Shown in pieces: positions 22,676-33,344 of a stretch of 64,000 nucleotides of DNA (positions are counted from its first letter, which is position 1; the number at the start of each line of letters is the position of its first letter). The notes beneath the pieces were generated by a model. It was not told the origin of the DNA. It saw nothing but the letters and a program-made list of their open reading frames with translations, and made no database searches. The DNA is taken from NCBI RefSeq assembly GCF_000699445.3, contig NC_067198.1:45380691-45444690 (forward strand), written 5' to 3'. This stretch comes from Schistosoma haematobium (taxonomy: Eukaryota; Platyhelminthes; Trematoda; Strigeidida; Schistosomatidae). Position numbers and translations under genes: made by a program.

Positions 22676-24619
22676 GTCAGTAACAACGTAGAACTTCGTA
22701 CGTACGTACATCAGTTCGAGTTGCCACACCACATTAGTACAGAGATGCAGTGGTCGATTCAAATACCGTAGTGGTAGAGGTAGCAAGAGTATAAGCAGTA
22801 ATCGGGAAGATTAGGGTTTGGAGATGTTATTTAAAGAGTATAATCCAGTGAAACAAATTTGGAAAGAGGAAAAAAGGGACATGAAGAATTCAGAAGATTA
22901 GAATTTGGGAGAACACAAAGAGTGGATGCACCTGCGCCATTGAAAACGATTTTGAGCCATGTCATTCAGGGTCTCTAACCATCGGTTGCTATCATCTCGT
23001 GGTCCCCAACCAGGTAGTCTACACCTACCAACATGACTCAGTCCACTTGTCAGTGACTTCATGGATTTGTGCCATGTTTTGGTTTGGCCGCCCCTACCTT
23101 TCTTCCAACCTACTCCTATACCACTGAACATAGCACGTCGAGGCAGTCGGTGGTTGGGCATACGTAACACGTGTCCCAGCCATCTCAACTGATGAAGTTT
23201 CACTACGTCATCAATTGATTTTTCATCCTTACCTAGTACCCGTTTCCTAACAACTGTGTTACTTACTCGATGGTCCCATGATATACGAGCAATGTTTCAA
23301 AGACACCTATGATCGAATACTAGTAACCTACGAATACCCTCTACTCTTACCGGCCATGTTTCACTGCCATAAAGTAGGACGGAACGAACTGCTGCGCAGT
23401 AAACCCGTCCTTTGTTTGATAGACGGATATCTCGCCTACGCCATAAATGACGCAAATTGGTAAAAGCTAGTCGAGCCTTCTGTATCCGTGCTGAGATTTC
23501 GTCACACACCAGACCACAAGGGCTGATGAGACTTCCAAGATAAGTGAAGCGATCGACACGCTCAATTACTTCACTCCCTATCACTAGTTCGGGTGTAGAT
23601 GTAACCCAATCCTGAAGCAACATTTTGCATTTCGAGGGGGAGAATCTCATCCCGAACATGCTTGCATTGTTGCTTAGAGTGGTCAGAAGACTGCATTTTG
23701 TCAGCGTCTTTACCAAATAAAACTACGTCATCAGCATATTATAAGTCAACAAGTGAACCTCCCGGTAGAAGTTCAACCCCTGGAAATATAGACGAGGAAA
23801 GTGTTATCTCTAAAAGTACGTCAATGACAAAGTTAAACAAGAATGGAGAGAGTGGACAGCCCTGACGAACACCACTTGAGGTAATCAATTCTGATGACAG
23901 TTCGCCATAAGCTCTCACTCTACCAGTTGTGTTCGAGTAGAGAGCCTTCATAAGGTTAATGTACTTCTTTGGTACTCCTTTCGGTGACAAACACTGCCAT
24001 AGAACCTCACGATCAACAGAGTCGAATGCCGCCTTAAGGTCGAGAAATACTACCATTGTGGGAAGTCTGAACGTGTGTGTGTTCTAGAACCTGACGTAGT
24101 GTGAATATCTGATCTATACAACCACGTCCAGGTCGAAAACCGGCCTGGTTTTCTCTAATCTGCTCTTCACGAGCTTTGATTAGGCGTCGAAGTATTATTG
24201 AAGCTAATATTTTAGACACTATATTATTCAAACTGATTCCTCTGTGATTGTTACAAGAGGACTTTTGTCCTTTCTTATAGATTGGCACAATCAGTGATTG
24301 AGACCAGTCAGATGGGATTACGTCCAGTTCCCAAATTCTACCTAAGACCTCGGTTAATCTCATTGCTAATACTGGACCACCATCCTTAAAATCTCAGGAG
24401 TAAACCTGTCAGGGCCTGCTGCTCTCCCTCGTTTCAGATTTCCTATGGCTTTTTCAACTTCGTAAAGGGACGGAGGACCTACATTAACTTGCCATTCAGG
24501 TTGACTAGAGATCGTGGGGAACCGAAATGTGGCTGAAGGCCAGTTGAACTGATCCCTAAAGTGTTCTGCCCATCGATCCAATCTCTTGGATTGAGAAGGT
24601 ATAATATATCCATGACAAA
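22676..24619 (-). mobile_element. RTE element family E, copy 2 (most complete)
   Basis: A nearly 2-kb RT region on the minus strand in several frames. In order: RLDRWAEHFRDQFNWPSATF, NLKRGRAAGPD, VPIYKKGQKSSCNNHRGISL, RENQAGFRPGRGCIDQIFTL, FLDLKAAFDSVDRE, GVRQGCPLSPFLFN, a YADDVVLFGKD box near 23730, YGSETWPVRVEG, and the MLRMPNHRLPRRAM tail. Frameshifts break it into at least five pieces. It ends in a TCAG-type tail and is flanked by GAGTCA (22670-22675 and 24620-24625). It is 5'-truncated: the endonuclease is missing. Confidence 0.88.
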
Positions 24620-25136
24620 GAGTCATGATATTAAGACTACGTCCCATTGCCCTGAGGTTGCAGCTAAGGGGCTTAGAACTCTATGGGCTTTAAGACGGAC
24701 ATCCACCAAGTTAGATACTACTATGTTTACTACAGTATACACAACCTTAGTGAGAACGAAACTTGAGAACTGAGTTTGGGCTGCAAACCTCTTTAAAAGG
24801 TGACTCGTACATCCTAGAAAAAGCACAGAGGGCAGCTACCTGTGCAATTTCAAAGGATATAGCAGGCGAATAGAAAAGTCGAAAACAAACAAAATACTTG
24901 TGGCATACAGGTTTTCACACTGAGTCATCAATTATTGGAACCTGTTACACGAAGTAGGGATGTCCGCACCTCCAACTGACTGACTCAAGATAAAACACTC
25001 ACAGAAGCATACTAGGAAAGGAATAGCACAGGTCGTAGGAGTTCTGTCTTTACTATACAAATCTGAATTTGAGTTAGTAGTTTAAATTGAGCTAAGAAAT
25101 ACATGCGTACGAATATCATGGATAAACAGCACCAAC

Positions 25137-25214
25137 CTGGTTCCCTCTTTTCTAGGTACAATTTATAGAGTGGCTCGGAGCTATAGATTGAAAGGATGTC
25201 CTTATTTAGAGATT
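25137..25214 (-). CDS. TBC1D22: TBC1D22 homologue, exon 2
   Basis: A 78-base exon: acceptor ACGTTATCCCAG before 25214, donor GTTGGT at 25136. Joined to exon 1 it reads ISPK-ESLNKDILSIYSSEPLYK. Human-type TBC1D22 also has an ESLN segment shortly after its acidic WDA motif, which supports the join. The rest (LYLEKREP) has no motif. It ends in phase 1. Confidence 0.65.
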
Positions 25215-25570
25215 CTGGGATAACGTTATACATTATGCAAAGGGAGCAATTATATAGGAAGACACAGCAACTACAACTGCAATCTACATAAAAAACAATC
25301 CTTAAAAACATTAAAAATGAAAGTGAATAAAAACGGGGACAAACACGTTACACTAGTATATGTATAAATATATCGTTCATATTTGACATCACCGGAATCT
25401 CTCAAAGTAGAAGGCAAAAGTCATAGAAAGTAGCATTTTCTCAGCCTTACATTTCTTTGTCTGTTATCCTGCTTTTCAGCGATAGCCGACTCTTGTCTGT
25501 GCATGTCCAGAACTTTTTGTGCTGTTTTTTGCACAACTAACACAAAATAATAAATAAATTGACAAACAAC

Positions 25571-25673
25571 CTTTAGGTGATATTATGTTCAGATATTCCC
25601 GATCGTCTGCATCCCACACATCTTGACTATTGATCTGAAACAAAGCGAACCCTTTTGATCCCTTTCCAGCCAT
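25571..25673 (-). CDS. TBC1D22: TBC1D22 homologue, exon 1 with start codon
   Basis: ATG at 25673. The product starts MAGKGSKGFALFQINSQDVW and continues DADDREYLNIISPK. The SQDVWDADD stretch corresponds to the SDAWDAGEDD stretch conserved near the N-terminus of TBC1D22 proteins, which guided the assignment. The donor is GTTGTT at 25570 (weak), leaving phase 1, and it fits exon 2. The protein would act as a GTPase-activating protein for Rab proteins at Golgi membranes (family knowledge). A retroelement (B', 25797-26965) ends about 125 bases upstream of this ATG, so the native promoter is very short or overlaps it. Confidence 0.65.
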
Positions 25674-25796
25674 GAAAATTAACAATCAATGACAAGTAGG
25701 ACGCGTTAAACCGTGCGAACTTCGGGGTATTGCCATCGAAAAATGCAGCGCCATTTTTTGAATGCGTCCGCTATTAATTTAGCTTTTATTACAGAA

Positions 25797-26969
25797 TCAG
25801 TTTCAGTTTGGGAAGGACAGGAGGCCTGATGGCCTGTGTTAGTCCTGGCAATGGTGGTATCTCAGTTCATTCAACTTTCTTTTGAAGGAATCGACGGACG
25901 GAGCCTCAACCACGTGCTGAGGTAAGGAATTCCACTCGTTGATGATTCGGTGGGAAAGTCGATAGTCAGCTGACAAGTAATTTGTTCTGGGCTTGTGAAC
26001 TTTGTTGGAGTGTCTTCGTAAATTCCCTGTTTTGAAAGACAAGAAAAATGAGGGCATATCAGGTGCAAATTTGGCACTAAGCAATTTGAAAACTGTAATC
26101 AAGTCGCCTCTAGTTCTGCGATATGACAACGGGAAAAGGTTCAGCTTGGCCAGTCGAGCTTCATACGGAAGCTTCGCTATTCCGGGAATCAGCTTAGTCG
26201 CCGTTCTCTGAACCCTTTCCAGAAGCTCACTGTCTTTTTCTAAACATGGGCTGGCCGCTTGTATGCAGCACTCAAGTTTAGGACGTACAAACACTGTATA
26301 CAAAATCAAAAACTTCTTGGCGTCAACATGACTAAAAGCCCTACGTATTGACCATAAGGTTCTAAAACCTTTGGCGGCTATTGCACGGCAGTATGCAGTA
26401 GTCTTTAAGTCTTGGCTAACGATGACTTCTAAATCATTATATGTCTGGACGACAGGTAGCTCAGTGTTATTCATCGTGTACGTATCTGTACCTTGATGAC
26501 CGATATGCATCACAACACACTTGGAAGTATTTATCGGCAACTGCCAGGTTTGAGACCATTCAGATAATTTCTTCAGGTCATTTTGGAGTTCTATGTTATC
26601 ACCCTCACATCGTATTGTTCTCCATATCTTGACATCGTCAGCATACAACAAGACCGATGATGATAGGAGACGAAGAAGGTCATTTACATACAAGAGGAAT
26701 AGCACTGGCCCCAAAACTGTACCCTGTGGCACTCCACTAAGCACAGTTTCCCAGCTAGATAACTTTGAGTTCACTCGTACTCTTTGTTGACGCCCAACTA
26801 GGAAGTCTTTTATCCACATAAATAGATTGCCTCCAATCCCGACATTTCTTAACTTATATAACAGCCGGTTGTGCGGAACTTTGTCAAAAGCTTTATTAAA
26901 ATCAATGAAGGCTACGCCTACAGGTAGCTTCTGGTCCTTAAGAGCGCACCAGCTTTCACGAGCCACCAA
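25797..26969 (-). mobile_element. CR1-like element B, 5'-truncated copy B'
   Basis: One open frame of 376 codons (26969 to 25839) holds RT from LVARESWCALKDQK through IDFNKAFDKVPHNRLLYKLR, LSGVPQGTVLGPVLFLLYVN, LLYADDVKIWRTIR and the C-terminal LPYEARLAKLNLFPLSYRRT to NELRYHHCQD. The catalytic YADD is intact. No stop interrupts it, so the insertion is young, but the endonuclease and ORF1 are missing. The segment 26152-26960 recurs almost unchanged at 28743-29560 and at 52380-53100 (inverted). It ends within about 125 bases of the TBC1D22 start codon. Confidence 0.92.
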
Positions 26970-27290
26970 TAAGTTAGTGAGAGTTTATAACCCTCAATTA
27001 ACCGTAATGTACGGATGGACACTCTCGAGGTTGTCTATAAACTATAGTCTCACAGATCTATCTCATGAAGACAGACTGAGACATCCAAACTTACTTCTAT
27101 TATCTTACTGCAGATTACGGGGTAACTCAATATTGGTTTGTCGTATACCGAACGATTAACGTAAGTCAATGCCCATTGGCATTAATGAGTTGACATTTCC
27201 TTTCATATAGGACAGATCATTTGAGAGGACATACTAAGTTCAAAAACCTAGATAAAATCATCTACACCTGGATTTTTATTTTTCACACCG
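26970..27290 (+). mobile_element. Degenerate CR1-like fragment (C-like) on plus strand
   Basis: Translation with breaks gives LSYEDRLRHPNLLLLSYCRL then RGNSILVCRIPND, the counterpart of LSYEDRLRHLNLFPLSYRRI in element C. Further on, a DRSFERTY...VQKPR segment matches DHLRGHLKKVQKPRS. It is an old RT C-terminus between the younger B' and A' copies. Confidence 0.6.
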
Positions 27291-28743
27291 AGTCTTCAGT
27301 AATAAGGATAGTAGGTTGATGAACCTGTATTAATCCTGACACACTGCTTTCCAGTGAAGGTCCAGTTTCTCCTTGAAAGTATTCACTGATGGGTCTGATA
27401 CCACTTGTTCGGGTAAGGCGTTCCAATGATTGACTACTCGATGAGAAAAACGGGACACCACTTTAAGTTTATTAGATCGTGGTTTATGAACCTTCTTGCT
27501 ATGACCTCGGAGATTATTAGTGCTGTAGGGAGCAAAAAGACAAGACATATTAACACCCAAATCATAATTGAAGATACGAAATGCCAGTGTAAGGTCACCT
27601 CGTGTCCTACGATACGACAAGGGGAAAAGATTTAGGCGTTTTAAACACTCATCGTAAGGGAGTCTAGAAAGACCCTTCACTAATTTCGTTCCTACATGCT
27701 GGACACGCTCAAGGGAGTTAGTATCCTTTACCAGACACGGGCTAGCTGCTTGGATACAGTACTCTAAATGTGGTCTTACATAGGTGGGATATAAAATTCG
27801 GAACGTTTCCTCGTCAAAAGATTTGAACGCTCGGCGAAGTGACCATAACGCACGAAAACCTTTGACAGCGGCTGCTTTGCAATGCGTATTTGTTTTTTAA
27901 ATCATGACTTAATACTACTCCTAAGTCTTTATGCTCTTGAACGCTTTGAAGAGGTTTACCCTCAATAGTGTAACGGTAACTATTACCGTGACCGATGTGC
28001 ATTAGCACACTCTTCCTAGCATTGATTTCTAAGCCTCACTCTCGAGCCCATCTAACTAAATCGTCTAAGTCAGCTTGAAGATCCAGATGATCAGCCGCAC
28101 TTTTTATTGTTCTCCAGATTTTTACATCATCCGCAAACAATAATGTCGACGACCTAAGTAACAGCGGTAACTCATTAACGTAGAGAAGGAGGAGCAGAGG
28201 GCCTAAGATGGTGCCTTGGGGTACACCACTTTTGACCGGCTTCCAATCGGATAGCGTTCCGTTGACCCTCACTCTCTGTCTGCGGTCACATAGGAAATTT
28301 CCTATCCACTCATGCACAGTACCTATTATTCCGAAGCTCGTGAGCTTCTGCATAAGACCTACGTGTGAAACCTTGTCGAATGCCTTGCTAAAATCTATGA
28401 ATATCACATCAACAGACAGACCGTTATCTATAGCTGCTGTCCAATCCTCCCTCGCAATAAGCAAGTTAGTCAAGCATGAACGCTTGTTACGAAATCCGTG
28501 TTGCTCAGGAGCTAACAGATTGTGTAAATCTATGTGGCTTAGCAACCTAACCCGAATTATCTTTTCAAGTAACTTAACGACTATGCTAGTTAGACTAACA
28601 GGCCGGTAGTTAGATACTATCTGTCTCTGACCATCCTAAATTTATAGGATTGACTATAGCTTCCTTCCAATCTCTAAGGAGTTGAGCGAGTGGAAAGGAC
28701 ATGTTGAAGAGTGTCGCAAGCGGTTTTGAAATAATGTCCGCCA
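27291..28743 (-). mobile_element. CR1-like element A, 3' part (A') of a B/A chimera
   Basis: Minus-strand RT of family A: LLAPEQHGFRNKRSCLTNLL, FIDFSKAFDKVSH, SGVPQGTILGPLLLLLYVNE, LLFADDVKIW, then SRLPYDECLKRLNLFPLSYR and DLHWKAVCQD. It is almost identical to 46713-48160. One extra T at about 27895 causes a frameshift after LGVVLSHDLK. The A sequence starts abruptly at ALADIISKPLATLFNM, where it is fused to element B (28743). Confidence 0.88.
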
Positions 28744-31475
28744 GAGCTTCATACGGAAGCTTCGCTATTCCGGGAATCAGCTTAGTCGCCGTTCTCTGAA
28801 CCCTTTCCAGAAGCTCACTGTCTTTTTCTAAACATGGGCTGGCCGCTTGTATGCAGCACTCAAGTTTAGGACGTACAAACACTGTATACAAAATCAAAAA
28901 CTTCTTGGCGTCAACATGACTAAAAGCCCTACGTATTGACCATAAGGTTCTAAAACCTTTGGCGGCTATTGCACGGCAGTATGCAGTAGTCTTTAAGTCT
29001 TGGCTAACGATGACTTCTAAATCATTATATGTCTGGACGACAGGTAGCTCAGTGTTATTCATCGTGTACGTATCTGTACCTTGATGACCGATATGCATCA
29101 CAACACACTTGGAAGTATTTATCGGCAACTGCCAGGTTTGAGACCATTCAGATAATTTCTTCAGGTCATTTTGGAGTTCTATGTTATCACCCTCACATCG
29201 TATTGTTCTCCATATCTTGACATCGTCAGCATACAACAAGACCGATGATGATAGGAGACGAAGAAGGTCATTTACATACAAGAGGAATAGCACTGGCCCC
29301 AAAACTGTACCCTGTGGCACTCCACTAAGCACAGTTTCCCAGCTAGATAACTTTGAGTTCACTCGTACTCTTTGTTGACGCCCAACTAGGAAGTCTTTTA
29401 TCCACATAAATAGATTGCCTCCAATCCCGACATTTCTTAACTTATATAACAGCCGGTTGTGCGGAACTTTGTCAAAAGCTTTATTAAAATCAATGAAGGC
29501 TACGCCTACAGGTAGCTTCTGGTCCTTAAGAGCGCACCAGCTTTCACGAGCCACTAGGAAGTTAGTGAAAGAAATCAACCTATTCTGAAGCCGTGCTGCT
29601 TCTCCGAAAGTATCCGGTTTTTATCGAGATACTTAAACAGCTCCTTCCGAATAATCTTTTCTAAGATTTTAACAACCACACTAGTTAGGCTAACGGGGCG
29701 GTAATTCTCAGGTTTGTGTTTCGTACCTGCTTTGAAGACAGGACTTACTATGGCGTTTTTCCAGTCTTTGGGTAAACGATCCTGAGTTACGTATAGGTTA
29801 AAGCATATATTTAAAGGGTTCGCAACGAAGTTGGATAATTCCTTCAGTAGCCTAGGATGTAATTCATCGGGCCCCATGGATTTACCTATGTCAAGCTTAT
29901 TTAGTAGACCAAAGACATCAACTTCTTTAATGGTCACGCTATCCAGTGTATGTGTGGAGGGATCTGTATGTGCTGATGGTAAGGGTGCTTCTATGGTATA
30001 TACATTGCTGAAGTAGTTTGAGAGCACTTGAGCCTTATCAAAGTCGTCCTCCACTAGTGACGCGGCAGTACTGTCTCCTCATAGTGCAGGAATATTTCCT
30101 CTTCTCTTTGTCCTTGGGTTTATATAAGAATACAAACGTTTAGGACATTCTATGGATTCCTTAACAATCTTTTCTTCGTACAATTTTCTAGACTTATGGA
30201 GGGTCGAGGCACAGGTATTCCGGACTTTTTTATACTGGGATTTAGTTTCATCAGTCCCCAGTAACCTAAATCTATCCCACATTCTCCTTCCCTTACGGAG
30301 AAGGATAAGACAACAATTTCAAGTTTATAGTCAAAACCACACACTGATTTTAGGATACTTCCTAATGTAAAGGAGTAGAACAAAATTTATTCGAGACTTT
30401 CCATTTTGCCTTCATAAAACGAACTCAAACGAAAATAAATAGTCTTTTTTTCTTGCGGTCGAATCTACTCATGTATGTTTGCTTCGTATTTGAAACAAGA
30501 ACCCATTTGAATTCCATGCTGATTTTCTGACTCATTTACGCCAAGCAGTATATTCTGGACATTGTTTCATCAAAGTTACGAAACGCTTCACAAATAGCCT
30601 ATAATATCCAAGACCTCTTGCCAGAGCCTCCCTTGAATCATCCGTGGTTCTGAGATCATTACTAACTATAACTATAACGGAGAAGAATGCGGACCTCCCT
30701 ACTGAACCATGGTGGGGAGTTTCTCGGTCCCCTTGGTATAGTCCAAGGGATATGGGGTGTGGTAACTTTTAAGTATGAATTTCGAAATGCGTCCCAAGCC
30801 ACTTCAATTGAGGACTCTGGTTCTATTGTCCAATCTACTAACGATGTTGAGTGCATGATATCTGGTATATTTGCTTTCCAGACGTTAGGTCTGGATTGGG
30901 CTGACGCGTGCTCGTGACTGACAGTTATATGGAAGTCGAAAATAAAAACTGTGTGACCACTTTTACCTAGAGGTAGCATATGATGGAGGTTCGCAACGTC
31001 ATCCTCATAGTGAGTCAGTACAAGATCTAGTAAGGATAATTCGGTGTCCGGGTCGTACCTAGTCGCTTCTTTCACATGTTGCACTAGGGCACATGTGATA
31101 ACCGCATCAACTAGTTCCTGCTCGAAGGAATTTTCTGACGATTCAGTTCGCAGATTTTCCCAGTCTACCATAGGTGCATTAAAGTCCCCTAGGATTAGAC
31201 ATCGACCACTTTGTGACCAAGTATTGAGACTGCTCAGCAGGACTTCATTTACCTCACAGCTTGGACTGCGATAGACCAAACCAATCATCAGCTCTTGTCC
31301 CTTGCATTTCAAGCGGAGACTAACTAATTCACACGTCCCACTCTCATGGGATACACTGTTGATAATGGCCAATGGGATAGAATTCCTAATGAATAGATCT
31401 ACTCCACCTCCTTTACGCTTTTGTATTCTGTCGGCCCTTACTAACGTAAAACCCTCGAAATCAAGTTCCATAATA
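28743..31475 (-). mobile_element. CR1-like element B, 5' part (B'') of a B/A chimera
   Basis: Reading downward on the minus strand: endonuclease (31471-30662, with RKGGGVDLFIRN, LGDFNAPMVDW and the SGHT box where SDH is usual), a 370-base insertion at 30307-30676, then the linker and RT fingers (30282-29575, KLDIGKSMGPDELHPRLLKE and ENYRPVSLTSVVVK). The RT palm with YADD lies at 29578-28750. The B sequence stops at LPYEA and continues in frame into element A, so one open frame of 322 codons covers the fusion. A single frame break near 29576 separates fingers from palm. Confidence 0.88.
30307..30676 (+). mobile_element. 370-bp insertion of unknown type in element B
   Basis: It interrupts the B reading frame (VRILLR | KGRRMWDRFRLLG). 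ACGGAGAAGGAT at 30295-30306 and ACGGAGAAGAAT at 30677-30688 are 12-base repeats with one mismatch, as target-site duplications would be. The right end is ACTAACTATAACTATA, a short tail-like repeat, which suggests a retroposed element whose 3' end lies on the plus strand. No coding motif was recognised. Confidence 0.65.
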
Positions 31476-31985
31476 TGTTAATTGAATGGTTTTCTTTTTT
31501 TCAGCTTTGCAATGAAAACATGATTTCTGTGTACATATGCCATTTTTGTGGGTTTATAAGAGATATGGTTAGTAAAGTGTCCACAACAAGACGTGTTGTT
31601 TTTAATTAGTGTCACGAAAATTCAGGAATTGACAAACACTTTTGTTCGTACCAGCCTTATGATCTAAATATTTCAAACCCAGTCATTACAGATTTCGGGA
31701 ATGAACGCCTTTAATATTTCGGGATGCGTATGGCCGAAGCTTGAGAGTTGTTGAGAGGGGTGCATAGCATGGATTACCCTGTAGTGGTAAATAAATCCTC
31801 AAAGTAAATAGCTCTGTAAGTTTTCAACATTGGATGCTACCACATTAGTTTTAATGGACTCACCTAGCTGAAGGCGCTCGGTCATGTATCCGCACCAAGT
31901 CACGAGTGGGAACGGCGTCCTCAACAACCCCTGCAATCGAACCTCCTCCTTTCTGTCTTTTGATTTCACTTGTTGGGTACGATTA
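31476..31985. other. No feature recognised
   Basis: Between the 5' end of element B'' and the gag fragment. It shows no open frame with a motif. It could hold the eroded 5' leader of either element. Confidence 0.4.
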
Positions 31986-31995
31986 ATATTAGAAG

Positions 31996-32910
31996 GTGTT
32001 ACTGGTTAAAGCGTTTTCAAACTCCGAATACTTGTGGCAGAACCCGACTTCTCTGAACACGGCGTGGTCGACACGTGCACAATTCCTCGCAGTAGTCAAG
32101 GCACTACTGCGCGAATTCAGCAGATACGTAAAACCTAGTATGTTTACTAGTGATGTTTCTGAACCTTACGAAACGCTGAGACGTTCTGTTCTTAAACTAG
32201 GAAACCTTTTAGAACAAGGTTAGACTAGAGACAGAACAATATATTCAATACGAATAAAAGATATAAGCTAACATTCCGCAAGGACCATGCCTGCATGGCC
32301 GAGCCATGCCATATGATCAACTATAATTCATTCAAATCTTTGTTCGCGCCTTCTCCATCGTTAGGTATTTCTCCGCGTTAAATATTGAATATCTATTTTC
32401 CGAGTAATCTCATATTCACCTTTGAGGATTGTGTGGTTATGGTTCAATGCCACTACAACCTAACCGATAGGCAAAGTTTAGACCAACTCCTCAATAACAT
32501 CGACCTGCACCACGGTTCTGCGACAGACATGTTGCAACGAATGAGAGAGGTTATCAACCAAAGAACTTTCGATGATGGCCTGCTCAAACAAATTTTCGTA
32601 TCCAAACTTCCTCAACAGGTGCAAGCTGTGCTGCTCTCGTTTCACAACAACGCCATGAACGAGCTGGCCGCATCTGCCGACCACATTTTAGAAATCACGA
32701 AATCTTCTAATACCGAGGTTTTTCAGTCAAAGAAAAGCCTCAAACGACCCAGAATGACATTACAGAGTTGTGTCATACACTTACACGTTATCTTAAGTTT
32801 CGTAACGACCGTAAACGGTCACACACCCTCGAAGAAGCACTTCACGTAAGCGATCTGTCTCTAGACCACGAGAGACTGATAACCCCGACTGGTACTTGTA
32901 TCATAACCAG
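31996..32910 (+). pseudogene. Ty3/gypsy (CsRn1-like) gag, interrupted by an LTR
   Basis: The N-terminal part (31996-32207) has EFSRYVKPSMFTSDVSEPYE then TLRRSVLKLGNL. The C-terminal part (32458-32910) continues TDRQSLDQLLNNIDL, FDDGLLKQIFVSKLPQQVQA, NELAASADHILEI, and ends near a YHNQYGK zinc-knuckle-like start. Removing the LTR at 32208-32457 with one 4-base duplicate restores a continuous KLGNLTDRQSL frame. These are the capsid-region signatures of trematode CsRn1-type elements. A frameshift occurs near 32760. The matching pol lies 9 kb away at 42391. Confidence 0.75.
32208..32457 (+). repeat. Solo LTR inserted in gag
   Basis: Homologous to 33086-33320 and 42156-42390 (AGAACAAGGTTAGACTAGAG, GACCATGCCTGCATGGCC, TAAATATTGAATATCTATTTTC, ATGCCACTACA), with about 85% similarity by eye. 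It is flanked by ACCT on both sides (32204-32207 and 32458-32461). The terminal TG is mutated to TT; it ends in CA. Confidence 0.7.
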
Positions 32911-32930
32911 TATGGAAAGTTGTAGAATTG

Positions 32931-33295
32931 TGGTCTACTATGATATTAGTACTGCTCTAATAATAGACCTAATCCTAAATTTGTAGATTTGTCATGATAT
33001 AACTGCCTAATCTATAAGATCTTACGTGGAAGTCACACCATCGACTACACCAACTCACTGTATCGTATCAATTACCAATACATGATGTAGAACAAGGTTG
33101 GGCTAGAGAAAGAACAACATATTTAATATGAATAGAAGATATAAGGTAACATTCAGCAGAGACCACGCCTGCATGGCCAAGCCATGCCATTCGATCAACT
33201 CCAACTCATTCAATTCCTTGTTCGCGCCTTTCTCCGCGTTAAATATTGAATATCTATTTTCTGAGTAGTCTCGTGTTCACAGCTTTGTGGATTGT
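32931..33295 (+). repeat. 365-bp block identical to 42001-42365
   Basis: Line-by-line comparison found no difference from TGGTCTACTATGATATTAG to CAGCTTTGTGGATTGT. The block holds about 155 bases of upstream sequence followed by an LTR (33086-33320; TGTAGAACAAGG start, CCACTACA end). After it, CCAGAATCAACGTGATATTGG resembles a degenerate primer-binding site of CsRn1-type elements. Confidence 0.88.
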
Positions 33296-33344
33296 GTGGC
33301 TATTGTACAATGCCACTACACTACTCTCCCACCAGAATCAACGT

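Larger units (their letters stand above)
20412..25005 (+). mobile_element. CR1-like non-LTR retrotransposon D (old), split by RTE E
   Basis: ORF1 debris lies at 20412-20880. A GAG-to-EN segment with many stops lies at about 21000-21780. RT lies at about 21800-22669: DSKDAIVTPKYKTGSR, NQRPTSLTSVVVKTLER and SKAFDKVPTNRLLLK, then VLLYADN near 22475. It resumes at 24626-25005 with AAKGLRTLWALRRTSTKL. The catalytic box reads YADN rather than YADD. RTE element E (22676-24619) sits between the two parts with GAGTCA repeated on both sides. The element lies in a TBC1D22 intron, on the opposite strand to the gene. Confidence 0.8.
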
